Shown in pieces: positions 1 to 44,403 of a stretch of 64,000 bases of DNA. The stretch's first letter is position 1, and each line of letters starts with the position of its first letter. The notes beneath the pieces are model-generated. The model was given only the letters and a program-made list of their open reading frames with translations. It was not told the origin of the DNA and made no database searches. The translations under genes were made by a program, and so were the position numbers. The stretch is from Megalonaias nervosa (Eukaryota; Mollusca; Bivalvia; Unionida; Unionidae): positions 1 through 64,000 of the forward strand of contig JAECUM010093563.1 of assembly GCA_016617855.1 (NCBI GenBank), read 5' to 3'.

Positions 1-31165
<31,165 letters not shown>

Positions 31166-31189
31166 ACTATTTGATTTGAATTTTAATTT

Positions 31190-32120
31190 AAGCAATTTCA
31201 GCAGTATTTGTATGCTGCCACTACGGAGGTTGCACAGTGTTACCCTGACTGTCTGCCATGTCATGTCACATCAGCCCTGAATTTCAGTAACTTTTGAATG
31301 GCTATATGGTTTCCTACCAAGTTCAGTACGAAGCTTTAAGTTAAGAAGAAATTGATAAAGTTCCATTTTCAACATTTTTGATCATAATTTAATAGAATTA
31401 TGACGTCACTTTTGTCTGACTTTGACTCTCAGTTGCTTCAGAATTTCATGTATGTTTAATTATTGACGTTCATTTCTGGGTTTAAACCAAATCTGGTATG
31501 AGGCTTGATGTTAAAAGACCTACAAAATAAACAAAATTTATGGAGTTAAGGCTCCTTTTTGGCTTGGAACTTTGCCCTTTAAGAGCATCCAAATTTTGTT
31601 TCCATCCCTTAGAGGGACTTACTGGATTGAAACCAAATTTGGTACAAGGCTTTAAAATAAGAACTTAAGTGGTCATGTTAGATTTTCACCATTGTCCATC
31701 TAAATATTATGGAGTTATGGCCCTTATTTGACTTCAGCCATTGCTCTTCATTTGTTTTGAAACTTTTGCTTCCATTAAGTAATTTTTGAAGCACTTAATG
31801 AATTTAAACCAAATTTGGATTGATGCTTCAAAAAATATCTAGATCAAGTTTGATTTTCAATCTTGTCCAGCACAATTTAATGGATTTCTGGTCCCTTTTC
31901 AACTTAAAAACTTTGCCCTATAGTTGTATCAGAATTTGTTTTCTGTTGCTCAGTAGCTTTTAAGAATTTATTGAACTGGAACAAACATTATTATGAAGTT
32001 TTATAATAAGAAATCCTAGGATAAGTTTGACTTTCACTGTTTTCCTACAAATGTTACCTGCTATGGTCCATGTTTTTTTACTTAAAACATTGCCCCTAAA
32101 TTGATTCATCTTTGTAGGTG
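31190..32120 (+). repeat. Diverged ~150-bp repeats in and after the SLC66A2 3' end
   Basis: Recurring blocks AAACCAAATTTGGTA, AAGGCTTTAAAATAAGAA, ATGGAGTTATGGCCC and TTTGACTT.AAACTTTGCCC show an old tandem repeat of about six units. They overlap the likely 3' UTR. Confidence 0.6.
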
Positions 32121-34039
32121 CATCTGTGTGATGTTGACACATTTCTAGTTTGTATTTTGCTTCACTTTTTGAACTGAGATAGTGATTTCATATCAGCCAT
32201 TCAGAAGGACTTATATTTGTAATGTCACTTTTGATTGACAGTTTTATTATCTCCAGGTCAGGACCCTGTAAGGATTAGAAATTTGAGGATGCTACATGTA
32301 ATGTTTTTACTATTGCAGTAGCCCATTTTGGGAACCCATTAGTGGAGCTGGTAAAATGGATATTTGCAATATTGAAACCACTTTGAATGTCCTCAAATTT
32401 TTAAATACAAGTTTGCTACGTCCTTTATCACAATTGTTAATATATTTGTAATTGTAAAAAATGTCATTTTGTGGAGATCAGTGTCTTCAGAATCTTTGGA
32501 TGCCACAATGGCATCAATGTTTCAGGCGCTTCATTGTGGGGTTTTCCTGCCACAGATTTTCATGTTGCACAACCCGTTATGTAGCCTGTTATAACAGTAA
32601 GCATGTTAAAAAGCTGAATCAAGCAGGCTACACTCTGTATAGATAATGTGGAACTGTGACCTTCATGGACTATTAGACTGGTTGCTCTGTTGTGCTACTG
32701 AAGAGCCAAACTACCAAAATGGAAGCAGAAAATGACACTTTGTTTTGTACAAGATGCTGGTTTTAAAGCATGTAAATTTAAATGTTGTGTATTTTGTTTA
32801 ATGGTTTCCATTTTAATTTGTTAATGCTTGCAGCCTTTGTTCAAGAATTGTGATGATCATTTTAGCTATGCATGAAAAAAATTTATGTGAAAATTTATTT
32901 TATTCTGTACTTTTTTGTTTTCATTTGGCAACAACGCTGAGAAACCTTCAGAAACATAATTACATATGGAGCATTCAGTTTACTTCTCTATGTTTGCTTT
33001 CTTTTTTTTTTTGTCTTTCATTCTTTGCATGTGCATTCTATACATCTTGAATGCACTGCATATGTACAAGAACAAATTCAACCTAAAGTCTATTTCTACA
33101 TGGTCAGATAGTGTCTCTTGTTTTTAGAAAAACTACCAAATTACAATGATAACCACAAACCATGAATAAATGAGAGCAAGTTTTTTGGGGCAGGTAAATG
33201 TCCTTCAGTTTCTTTTAGAAGAATGACTTTTAGCATCCTACACAACTGAAATTCTGGTACAATTTGGTACCATATTATCATTGTGGATATTTGTTTTGCA
33301 AGGTATTATAGGTGTGACTGGTATTAGGTTATCTTTTACACACATTTTCATTGATAAAAGGAGTGGACTAGAGAAAATATAACAATGTACTAGTTTTGCC
33401 CACAGTGCTTCGCAGAACAAAAATGGATTTTCTGCTGTAAATTATACTTCTAACTTGAATTGTATTTACCTGCGTAAAGTAGCGAAGCGCTTCTGTTGTT
33501 CTTTTAAAATTGGAGTGTATAGAGTGACATCATCTATTTCATTACATTATGCATACAGACATGATGCAATTCCATGAAATAGATATGTAAGCATATATTT
33601 GCTATCTTGTCAGACTAAGGTGAGAACTCTGCAGTCGGACATACTGTTATGTCATGTCACCTTATAAACCTTGATGTAGGTGAAATTCAGAAATGGGTCA
33701 CCTCTGTTAAATTCAAATGGAGGCTGATTCCATTTTAAAAAATAAATGTACAAAAACTAATAATGCAAGGAACTAATTAATTATTGACCCATTGTTGATG
33801 TATTTGTGACCAGGATTGAGTTTTGCTGGCCATATCAGGATCTCATTATTGTTCCTGACTTACCTAGGCTTCGTATATACAATAGTTGTGAAAAAAACAA
33901 TAAATGGCTTTTGGTTTTTTTAAATCAGATTTTAAGATAATTGTTTTAAAAATCCTCCAAATGTAATTTTTTTTATTACAATTGAAAGAAATGAATTGCA
34001 TTCATTAAATATTTTTCCTTACATAGAGGAACTTCAAAT
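32121..34039. other. Stretch without recognised gene
   Basis: AT-rich sequence with short frames of up to 66 codons that show no family features. May include the rest of the SLC66A2 3' UTR. Near 33395-33500 a GTGCTTCGCAGAAC/GCGAAGCGC pair hints at an old repeat end. Confidence 0.6.
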
Positions 34040-34267
34040 AATTGCTGCTGTTGTGCGTTTAACACCATTTTTCAGCACACAATAGGCCATACATGGAAGC
34101 TAGTATATCTGGTGGAGGAAGGACCTGGGAAAACCCCACTGGAAGCTACTGGCAAGCTTTCGCACATTCCCATATTGGTTGAGCCTGAGACTTGAACTCA
34201 CACGACCAGTGAGATGTCATTGCTCTGTAAAGGCGAGGACCATAGACCACTCAGCCACCTGGGGTTC
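34040..34267 (-). mobile_element. tRNA-derived SINE, full-length copy
   Basis: Read on the minus strand it starts with a tRNA-like head: box A TGGCTGAGTGGTCTATGG and box B GTGAGTTCAAGTCTC. The family body follows, with CAGTAGCTTCCAGTGGGG, CCTTCCTCCACCAG and GTGCTGAAAAATGGTGTTAAA. The only copy of the three with both polymerase III boxes readable. Confidence 0.8.
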
Positions 34268-36650
34268 CTAACTTCAAATAATAATAATACTGTTTTGTTT
34301 TATATTGGAGACATGTTAATTATTATTACAGAGATATCTTCTTATTGTTGTTGTTTTAAATAAATCTTGTTACATGTACACCGTGCATTTTAGTCTGGTG
34401 TTGAATTTTTGTTAGACAGTCTGTGTTTTTCAGTTTCAAAGCTGTTAAGATGGGGTTTTCCATTCTGAAATGCCCTCCTAACTTTTTATGTGGGAATGTA
34501 TTTCCAAATATACATAAAGTAAAGGAATATAAGATGAGAGGCACTGTGCGTACTTTTAATGTGCAGAATGGTATCTTGTGTTAACGTGCAGAATGATATC
34601 TTGTTTTAGCAATGATTTTCGGAGAATTACCCGTTCCCACAGCACTAATGGCTTAGCTCTTATGAGATGGGACTTGATGACTAGGGCAGCAGTACATATT
34701 TTGGTATACAGCCATCATGACAATGATTTATGGAGCACAAGTGTGTTCAGCTTAGAACAAACGATTCATCAGATTGGACTTAGATTCTTCATTCAAACTA
34801 TGTGTAAAAAATGAAACATTTTCCATGCAGAAGAACATGACAGGAATTGGATCAATTTGTTAAGTAACTACCACATTCTGGAATAGTCCAAATTGCCATT
34901 CCTTCTCAGCCTTATAGAAATAGACCATGCCAATATGCATTATTTATTTTTGTATAATACATACGTATCTGAAAACAGGGTAGAACCATCTCTGCTGGGC
35001 ATTTGGGTCTTTGTTTTTTGCATGGAATTATGGAAGATAAAGACATCAACTCGGATGCCATGGCAGACATGTGCCTGCTCTGTGCATAGTTATTCATGCT
35101 TAAGTAAAATAATTTGTGTGTAATCCATCTTTATGAGATAACTCTTTGTGAGATAACTCTTTGTGCCTGATTGTTACCATAGTGCAAACCAGCTTTTCTA
35201 CATTGTATGATTGACTGTGATATTTATTTCTAAACTTTACGGTTGTTTACAAGTCATTGGAGTTTTTTTTGGTGTTGAACTAATCAGAGGAAGACTGATT
35301 ACAAATTGTTAGACAAAATACAAATGAATATTATAGCGGAAGCCATTGTAAAAGGAATAAAGCAAACTTAATAATTTCTTTTATGGATGCTTTTCATTGT
35401 TAGAGTAACTAGGTGTGTCACACTGGGGAGATGTGGATACATAAGGATGGAGAAAAACCCTAAGCTTTAAAAAAAAAATGTACCAGTAATTCACAAATAT
35501 TCTATATGATTAACATAAATTTTATTCTCCTGCTATTACAAGTAAAATTCAGTCAGAATGTCTTGGACCTTTCTGTCAGTAGGACCATCTCCCCTCTTTC
35601 AAATGATATTGGAACTACTTTTGAATTATTGAACTAAAATATATCTGCAGTGGAAATGCCATATTGTTCACATTACTTGGTGGAGGAGGGCCTGAATTGT
35701 TACAATTATAGATGATGGTATTTATACTGTTGAATATTGTACAGTGAGGTGAGCTTGTGAGGCCCAGGTGCTTTGGATCAGACTGATATATTGAACAGTA
35801 GATAAACAACAATTAATTTATTATATACCCTCATTTAAAAGAACTGAATTTTAAATTTATTTTCACAAAATTTAAATGAATATAAATCTTATTTTTAAGA
35901 TTGAATCACTAAAAATGTACATAGGATGAAATAACCTGATTTGATGTGCTGCTACATCATGTTAAACCTGCTATGATGGCATGTTAAATAGCAACAAGCC
36001 TATTGAGTCCTGCATGCTTAACACAGCCAAATAAGTACTTGACAAGATCCTTTATGAAGAAAATTGACTGGATCATCGCACACAATGCATCTGCATAGGA
36101 AATCACGTGCTGGGTATATAATAATTATTGTGATGTGAATGAATGGTCAGACATTCGTTGAATGCACAAAATTGGAACAAATTATTATACAGCTTTGCAT
36201 TGAAGGTATTTGTCTGCCCAAGATATTGCAGTTGAAGTAAAATTTGGAGATGGAGATTATCCTGTGTAAAACATGTTTAATGCTGTCTTGTTTTTTGGAT
36301 TCTGTCTGTAACATACACACACATATATAGTAAAGAATATAATAAAAAAATAAAAACTAAACTTCTCTTGAATTTAAAACAAATTGGTTTGAGTTTCTTG
36401 AAGGTTATGGAAGATTTAGTATCCCATGCCCAATAAAGTTTTTGGAGGGATAGTAGAAACTGATTTTATCCAACACTTTCATAAGTCTATCCAGTTGTCA
36501 CACTTTACATTTTGGAGCTGAACTAACACAAGAACATTTGAGATATGTGTATGTAACTTTATACATGTATCAAACTAATGGCCTTGACCTACCTTGTGCT
36601 GTAAAAAGTTCTGATATTTTGATATGTGAAGATAATTGGAAGGTGCTTGA
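34268..36650. other. Stretch without recognised gene
   Basis: AT-rich unique-looking sequence. Short open frames (up to 79 codons) have no recognisable domain. Nothing further seen. Confidence 0.6.
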
Positions 36651-37190
36651 TGTGGTATTGTTATCATAGGATGGCAGTTGGTGTGGCAATATTATCATAT
36701 AAGGATCATATGATGGCAGTTGGTGTTGTTATTGAAGGATCATGGGACAGCAGTTGGTGTGGTATTGTTATCATATAAGGATCATAGGATGGCAGTTGGT
36801 GTTGTTATTTAGGGATCTTAGGATGGCAGTTGTTGTTATTTAAGGATCATATGATGGCAGTTGGAATTGTACTGTTATCATATGAGGATCATGGGATGGT
36901 GATTAGTGGGCATTGTTGTCATGAGGATCATAGGATGGTCATTAGTGTGGCATTGTTGTCATATAAAGATCATGGAATGGTGATTAGTGTGGCACTGTTG
37001 TCATATGAGGATCATAGGGTGGTGGTTAGTGTGGTGTGGCATTGTTATCATATGAGGATCATAGGATGATCATTAGTGTGGCATTGTTGTTATATGAGGA
37101 TGATAGGATGGTGATTATTTTTGGCACTGTTGTCATATGAGGATCATAGGATGGTCATTAGTGTGGTATTGTATTCATATGAGGGTCACT
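36650..37190. repeat. About 42-bp degraded tandem repeat
   Basis: Unit ATATGAGGATCATAGGATGG followed by T(G)ATTAGTGTGGCATTGTTGTC; about twelve imperfect units. Confidence 0.85.
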
Positions 37191-37985
37191 GTTCATTGGG
37201 TCTTTATCTTTTTGGTTTGTAGCAACCACAAAATACATGAAATTGGAATGTAAAATCACATTAATTTCTGGAGTGTAACTCAAAATCTGTTTTGCATTCA
37301 TAACTTGGTGCACATGTCAAACTCTGGACTAGAGGTCCCTTTAACTACAAAGAAGTATAGGCTGTTTATATGTTTTATATTGCTGTAATAGCAAGTTGTA
37401 CATTGGCAAAATTTCCAGAGTGTAACTGAAAAACTTGTTAACTTCAAATTACAAAATTTGGCTCACATATCTAGCCTTGAGTTATCAGCAAGTATCAAGA
37501 GATTTTTCCCTTTAAGTAATTTTGGACTTGCTTTGGAAATGAAATACTAGCTTCCTGTTCAGAATATAACCATTTCAGCTATCTTGTGGAATTTTGTATA
37601 CATGTCCAGCTAGTTTACAGGTAGATTCAGTCGTCAGAAATCATCTATTGTTAGTGTCCTTACCATGAATAAAATTCAGCAAATTGGCAAAGATGATCAT
37701 TTCTAGGTTGTAATTAAAAGATCATTTTGACACAGCATTGCAAACATGTCAGATGAAAATTGTGCAGTATTTTTTATGTTGGCAAGGAAGAAAGTTGCAA
37801 GTTGCTTAAGTTTTAATTAAAGTTACATACTTTTAGGTTTTCATATTCTGAATGCATTCAAACCAGTTTCATAAAGATTTATATCTAGAGACGATCTAAT
37901 CCAATTCTTTTATCAACATTATTTAATAATTGACAGCATATTGGCCCTCTGTTTGCATTTGATTTTTGTCCTGTCAGCCAGAAGT
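37191..37985. other. Stretch without recognised gene
   Basis: AT-rich sequence with a faint repeat of CTGAAAAACTTG and CAAATTTGGCTCACAT words like those at 31.2-32.1 kb. No gene seen. Confidence 0.55.
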
Positions 37986-38390
37986 TAGGTTTGCAATCAA
38001 GCACTTCATATCATTCTATAGGGCAGTCATTACAGTCAGTCATTGTCAAGTCTGCCTGTCTTTTTCTTCACACTTCATGTCATTCTGTAGGGTAGTCATT
38101 ACAGTCAGTCATTGTCAAGTCTGCTTGGTCTTCTTCACATTTCATGCCATTCTATAGGGCAGTCATTACAGTCAGTCATTGTCAAGCCTGCCTGTCTACT
38201 TCTTCACACTTCATGTCATTTTGTAGGGCAGTCATTACATTGTCAAGTCTGTCTGGTCTTCTTCTTCACATTTCATGTCATTCTGTCATGTCTTCCAGGT
38301 TGTCTTCTTCACACTTCCTGTCATTCTGTAGGGTAGTCATTACAGTCAGTCATTGTCAAGTCTGCCTGGTCTTCTTCTTCAGACTTCCCA
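37985..38390. repeat. About 70-bp tandem repeat, six units
   Basis: Unit TCATTCTATAGGGCAGTCAT followed by TACAGTCAGTCATTGTCAAG and TCTGCCTGGTCTTCTTCTTCACACTTCATG, with variable-length spacers. Confidence 0.88.
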
Positions 38391-38699
38391 AAATTTGTAT
38401 GCAAATTTATGGGTTTTTTTTAAAGAAGACAAAACATGGACTGTGATTTTGCTGAGATGTCCATCTTAGGATGTCCAAATAGATATGATGCATAATTCCT
38501 CAACCATTTAAAATAAAGACTTTGGTATGTGATTTAAAGAGATTGGCACATTTATGGCAAGATGGAAGAAAGTGGAAAATTAAATAAAACAGAGGGACAG
38601 GCTGCCTTGCTGTTGGCCTTTTATTTGATTTTTAATGGATTCAATAAGATAGTATTGGGAGTTGTTTCATAGTGCAAGACTAACAGTCCTGGTTGATAG

Positions 38700-39020
38700 G
38701 CAGTTTGTGGAATTGATAGGCTGCTAGCTTGTAGCATTGTTAAAGTTTCAGTTTGCTGCATTAATATGCTGTTTGTGGCATTAATGAGCAGTTGTGGCAT
38801 TGATAGGTTGTAATATTGATGGGCTGTTAGTTTTTAGCATTAATAGGCTGTGTGTGGTCATTGCTGTGTGGACATGCCTTTAAATGGTACCATATGGTAT
38901 TTATTGTGCTGACATGCTGTTGCCATGCTGACATGCCTTGATGGCACCATATGGTCTTTATTGTGCTGACATGCCTTAATGACACCAAATGGTCTTTATT
39001 GTGCTGACATGCCTTTGAAG
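38700..39020. repeat. Short imperfect repeats
   Basis: Two neighbouring families: GGCATTAATAGGCTGTT-type units at about 38700-38850, and TGTGCTGACATGCCTTAATG with GCACCATATGGTCTTTAT at 38870-39020. Confidence 0.7.
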
Positions 39021-40110
39021 GCTAATGCATACATACTGTCTCATGTTATGGTGAATAATGTTTAAGTTTCATATGAAAGAGACAAGTATACTGACATAGA
39101 TGTGACACGGGGGTTTGCAAAACACTTGTTTATATTTAGATTACCAAGTCAAGATTTTAATACAGCAGTGGAGGTTTTTTTTATAGCTTTTTGAACCTCT
39201 GACTTATTTCTTACAAAAACCTTGTTAGTCTGACTAAGACAATAACAACCTTGTTAGTCTGACTAAGACAATAACTTCCTGAGGTAACCAAATGAAATTT
39301 TGCAGGCTTGATATAAATAAATTTTCATGCCATTAACAGCAGTTTTTTATATACTTTTTCTGTTATTGGACAAACAGAAACCATACAGGTTAATAAATTT
39401 ATACTTTTTGTGCTTGTTTCTATTCATATGTAGATGACATGATTAGATTTTCATTTTTATTAACAAAACACATTTTCCTAGATTATTTTTTTTGACATAG
39501 CCTTTTAGGTCCTCATTGGGGGCATATATATTCTACAAACATGACTCTAGTTTTACTTCATCAAAGAAAAACGTGCCTTTCAGGTATTGAAACAGATTTT
39601 ATAGTCTGTCAGTTTTGAAGCCTGTTGTGTAGAATGTGATGTTATATCAAGTTGTATTATTTTATGAATGCCTTTAAGCCAGTAGTATGAATTTACTTCT
39701 TTCATGATCTGATGAGATTTTTGCAGTAAGGATAACTGTTGCATATGAACTTGTTCATGGATGGCACATTTTATATACTCACATAATTTATTCTTGGAAA
39801 CATTGTCAAGCTATTTAAATGTTTGCGTCAAGGATTTTAATTACACAATTATATTTTTGTATACATGTTTTTCAAGAATTACAAGTTGTGATCATTCATT
39901 ACATATGATTGCATGTCTGGACACTCACACAATGTGTATACACACTAAATAAAGCTTCTAATATTTGACAGAAATCAATGAATAATGATTGTCACTGTGA
40001 AATCAGTTACTTTGGAACAGGGTTAATCAAAAGTTGAATTGAAGTAGTTGTCTCCCTTCTTCCTATTACAAGGTAACATCTAAAGCACTGAAACATTGGA
40101 TGCATTACTA
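39021..40110. other. Stretch without recognised gene
   Basis: AT-rich sequence. A 30-bp duplication, CCTTGTTAGTCTGACTAAGA and following bases, lies at about 39222-39272. Nothing else seen. Confidence 0.6.
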
Positions 40111-40114
40111 GTCA

Positions 40115-42605
40115 TTGTTATAATGGATTACCCAGTACTGACCAATATAAGACATTCAGACAGGCAAACACAATCATAATAGATCACCCAGTACTGAAAA
40201 TATAAGGCATTCACACATACAAACAAAAGGTCATATTGGATCACCCAGTACTGACCAATATAAGGCATTCACACAGACAAACACAGTTATAATGGATCGT
40301 CCAGTACTGACCAATATAAGGCATTCACACATGCAAAGAAAAGATCATATTGGATCACCCAGTACTGACCAGTATAAGGCATTTACACACACAAGCACAG
40401 TCATATTGGATCACCCAGTACTGACCAATATAAGGCATTCACATGTGCAAACACAGTCATTTTGGATTCCTTAGTGCTGACCAATATGTCATTCACTCAT
40501 GCAAACACAGTCATAATGGATTACCGAGTACTTACCAGTATAAGGCATTCACATGCAAACACAGTCATATTGGATCACCCAGTACTGACCAATATATTGG
40601 ATCAGTATTGACCCATATAAGGCATTCACAAATGCAAACAGTCATACTGGATCTCCTAGTACTGACCAATACAAAGCATTCAGACATGCAAACACAGCCA
40701 TGATGGGTCCCCCAATATGACTGTATGTTGGCATTTACAGATGCAAACACATACTAACAAACATAAGACTACTCTGGTGGCCTAGTGGTTAGAGCGTCGG
40801 CCTCGGATGCCTGAGGTCATGGTTTCGAACCCCGACCGAGTCATACAAAAGACTTATAAAAATGATACTAACAGCTACCTTGCTTGGCGCTCAGCATTAA
40901 GAGGTTAGTGTTAGGATTGGTTGGCCTAGTGTCAGGATAATGTGACTGGGTGTGACATGATGCTACATGTCTGCAGCATGATGCCTCAGTGCTGGACATC
41001 ACTATAAACTGTCACACTGCAGACATCTTAGCGATATGACTGAAAAATTGTTAAAGTTAAGTTAAAAATCCAAAACACACACACTGATCAATATAAGGCA
41101 TTCACACACACAAACAAAAAGTTGTATTGGATCACGCAATACTGACCAATATATGGCATTCACCAACAGTCATATTGGATCACCCAGTACTGACCAATAC
41201 AAGGCATTCACGCATGTAAACACAATCTTATTAGATCAGCCAGTATTAGCCAATATAAGGCATTCACATGCAAACACAGTCATATTGGATCACCCAATAC
41301 TAACCAATATATTCAATAATTGGATCACCCAGTATTGACCAATATAAAGCATTCCTACATGGAAACAGTCATATTGGATCACCCAGTACTGACCAATATA
41401 AGGCATTCATGCATGCAAACACAGTCATACTCGATTACCCAGTATTGATCAATATAAGCCATTCATATGCAAACATAGTCATAATGTATTGCCCAGTACT
41501 TGCCAATCTAAGGCAGTCACACATGCAAACACGGTCATATTGGATTACTCAGTATTGACAAATGTAAGGTATTCACACATGCAAACACGGTCATATTGGA
41601 TCACTTAATAGTGGCCAATATAAGGCATTCACACATGCAAACACAGTTCTGGCCAACATACTGGATTGCTCAGTACTGACCAATATCAAGCATTTACAAA
41701 TGCAAATAGTCATACTGGATCACCCAATACTGACCAATATAAGGCATTCATACACACAAACACAGTCATATTTGATCACCCAGTACTGACCAATACAAGG
41801 CTTTCACACATGCAAACACAGTCTTAATGGATCACCCAGTACTGACCAATACAAGGCATTCACACATGCAAACACAGCCATAATGGATCACCCAGTACTG
41901 AACAATACAAGGCATTCACACATGCAAAAACAGACATGTTGGATCACCCAGTTCTGACTAATACAAGGCATTCACACATGCAAAAACAGTCATATTGGAT
42001 CACCCAGTACTGACCAATACATAGCATTCACACACTCAAGAGGTCATATTGGAACACCCATTACTGACCAATGTAAGGCATTCACACACACACACACACA
42101 CACATGCACACAGTCATATTGGATTACCAGTAGCCAGTATTGTCCCAATTAAGGCATTCACACATGCAGTCATATTGGATCACCCAATACTGACCAATGT
42201 AAGGCATTCATACACACAAACATACTGTCATATTTGATCACCCAGTACTGACCAATACAAGGCTTTCACATATGCAAACAGTCATATTGGATTGCCCAGT
42301 ATTAACCAATATAAGGCATTTATACACACAAACACACTGTCATATTGGATCACCCAGTACTGACCAATACAAGGGTTTCACATATGCAAACACAGTCATA
42401 CTGTATCACCCAGGACTGACAAAAGGCATTCACACATGCAGTCATATTGGATCACCCAATGCTGACCAATGTAAGGTATTCATACATACACACACAGTCA
42501 TATTTGATCACCCAGTATTGGCCAATATAAGGCATTCACACATGCAAAAACAGTCATACTGGATCATCCAGAACTGACCAATATAAAGCATTCACACACT
42601 CGAAC
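40115..42605. repeat. 56-bp minisatellite, about 2.2 kb, split by a SINE
   Basis: Unit TCATATTGGATCACCCAGTA followed by CTGACCAATATAAGGCATTC and ACACATGCAAACACAG. About 38 units with moderate divergence and a few merged or shortened ones. Interrupted at 40773-41070 by a SINE. Includes a short (CA)n near 42085. Confidence 0.95.
40773..41070 (+). mobile_element. tRNA-derived SINE inserted in the 56-bp satellite
   Basis: The head is tRNA-like: box A GGTGGCCTAGTGGTTAGAG, then a GCGTCGGCCTCGGATGCC arm and box B GGTTTCGAACCCC. A non-tRNA body follows (TTGCTTGGCGCTCAGCATTA, GTGTCAGGATAATGTGACTG) and then an AT-rich tail TTAAAGTTAAGTTAAAAATC. A different family from the SINE at 34040. Confidence 0.85.
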
Positions 42606-42689
42606 ACACACTTTACAAGAAGTCATAAACATAAAATTACAAAAGTCCTCCTTAAATGCACATTTTTGTTGTATAATGACACAGTTCAC

Positions 42690-43990
42690 GTAGAAATATG
42701 GTGGCTTGTGTGGAGGAAATGCCCTCAGGGATCATCACTGTAGAATTTAATGTGATAATCATTGGCTTGTTTGGAGGAAATGCCCTCACAGGGATCATCT
42801 CGGGGAATTAATATGATAATCATACTGGTTTGTGTGGAGGAAATGCCCTCTCAGCCATCATCTCTGGGATTTAATATGAGAATCATACTAATTTAATGTG
42901 ATAATCATTGGCTTGTTTGGAGGAAATGCCCACACAGGGATCATCTCTGTGGGATTTAATACAATAATCATACTGGTTTGTGTGGAGGAAATGCCCTCTC
43001 AGGGATCGTCTCTGTGGGATTTAATATGATAATCATACTGGTTTGTGTGGAGGAAATGCCCTATCAGGATCATCGTGGGATTTAATATGATAATCATACT
43101 GGTTTGTGTGGAGGAAATGCCCTATCAGGATCATCATTGGGGGATTTAATATGATAATCATACTGGTTTGTGTGGAGGAAATGCCCTATCAGGATCATTA
43201 TTGGGGGGATTTAATATGATAATCATACTGGTTTGTGTGGAGGAAATGCCCTATCAGGATCATCATTGGGGGATTTAATATGATAATCATACTGGTTTGT
43301 GTGGAGGAAATGCCCTATCAGGATCATCATTGTGGGATTTAATATGATAATCATACTGGTTTGTGTGGAGGAAATGCCCTATCAGGATCATCATTGGGGA
43401 ATTTAATATGATAATCATACTGGTTTGTGTGGAGGAAATGCCCTATCAGGATCATCATTGGGGGATTTAATATGATAATCATACTGGTTTGTGTGGAGGA
43501 AATGCCCTATCAGGATCATCATTGGGGGATTTAATATGATAATCATACTGGTTTGTGTGGAGGAAATGCCCTCTCAGGGATCGTCTCTGTGGGATTTAAT
43601 ATGATAATCATACTGGTTTGTGTGGAGGAAATGCCCTATCAGGATCATCATTGGGGGATTTAATATGATAATCATACTGGTTTGTGTGGAGGAAATGCCC
43701 TCTCAGGATCATCATTGGGGGATTTAATATGATAATCATACTGGTTTGTGTGGAGGAAATGCCCTATCAGGATCATCATTGTGGGATTTAATATGATAAT
43801 CATACTGGTTTGTGTGGAGGAAATGCCCTATCAGGATCATCATTGGGGGATTTAATATGATAATCATCCTGGTTTGTGTGGAGGAAATGCCCTATCAGGA
43901 TCATCATTGCGGGATTTAATATGATAATCATACTGGTTTGTGTGGAGGAAATGCCCTATCAGGATCATCATTGGGGGATTTAATATATGA
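42690..43990. repeat. 64-bp minisatellite, about 19 units
   Basis: Unit TTTAATATGATAATCATACT followed by GGTTTGTGTGGAGGAAATGC and CCTATCAGGATCATCATTGGGGGA. The first four units are diverged; the rest are nearly identical, which points to recent homogenisation. Confidence 0.96.
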
Positions 43991-44011
43991 TACTTCAGAT
44001 ACATTTTTTGC

Positions 44012-44403
44012 TTTTGATTTACTTTAGCATGGTATTTGTGGATCAAGTCCAGTTTCATGCTTTTGATTTACTTTAGCATGGTATTTGTGGATCAAGTCCA
44101 GTTTCATGCTTTTGATTTACTTTAGCATGGTATTTGTGGATCAAGTCCAGTTTCATGCTTTTGATTTACTTTAGCATGGTATTTGTGGATCAAGTCCAGT
44201 TTCATGCTTTTGATTTACTTTAGCATGGTATTTGTGGATCAAGTCCAGTTTCATGCTTTTGATTTACTTTAGCATGGTATTTGTGGATCAAGTCCAGTTT
44301 CATGCTTTTGATTTACTTTAGCATGGTATTTGTGGATCAAGTCCAGTTTCATGCTTTTGATTTACTTTAGCATGGTATTTGTGGATCAAGTCCAGTTTCA
44401 TAC
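44012..44403. repeat. 49-bp minisatellite, eight units
   Basis: Unit ATGCTTTTGATTTACTTTAG followed by CATGGTATTTGTGGATCAAG and TCCAGTTTC; essentially identical units. It follows the 64-bp array after about 25 bases. Confidence 0.96.

Noticed and set aside
40773..40850. A functional tRNA gene
   Set aside because: tRNA-like boxes are present but no full cloverleaf; it is followed by a SINE body and A/T tail.
42690..44403. CRISPR-like regularly spaced repeats
   Set aside because: The whole unit is repeated with no unique spacers, and the genome is eukaryotic; these are minisatellites.
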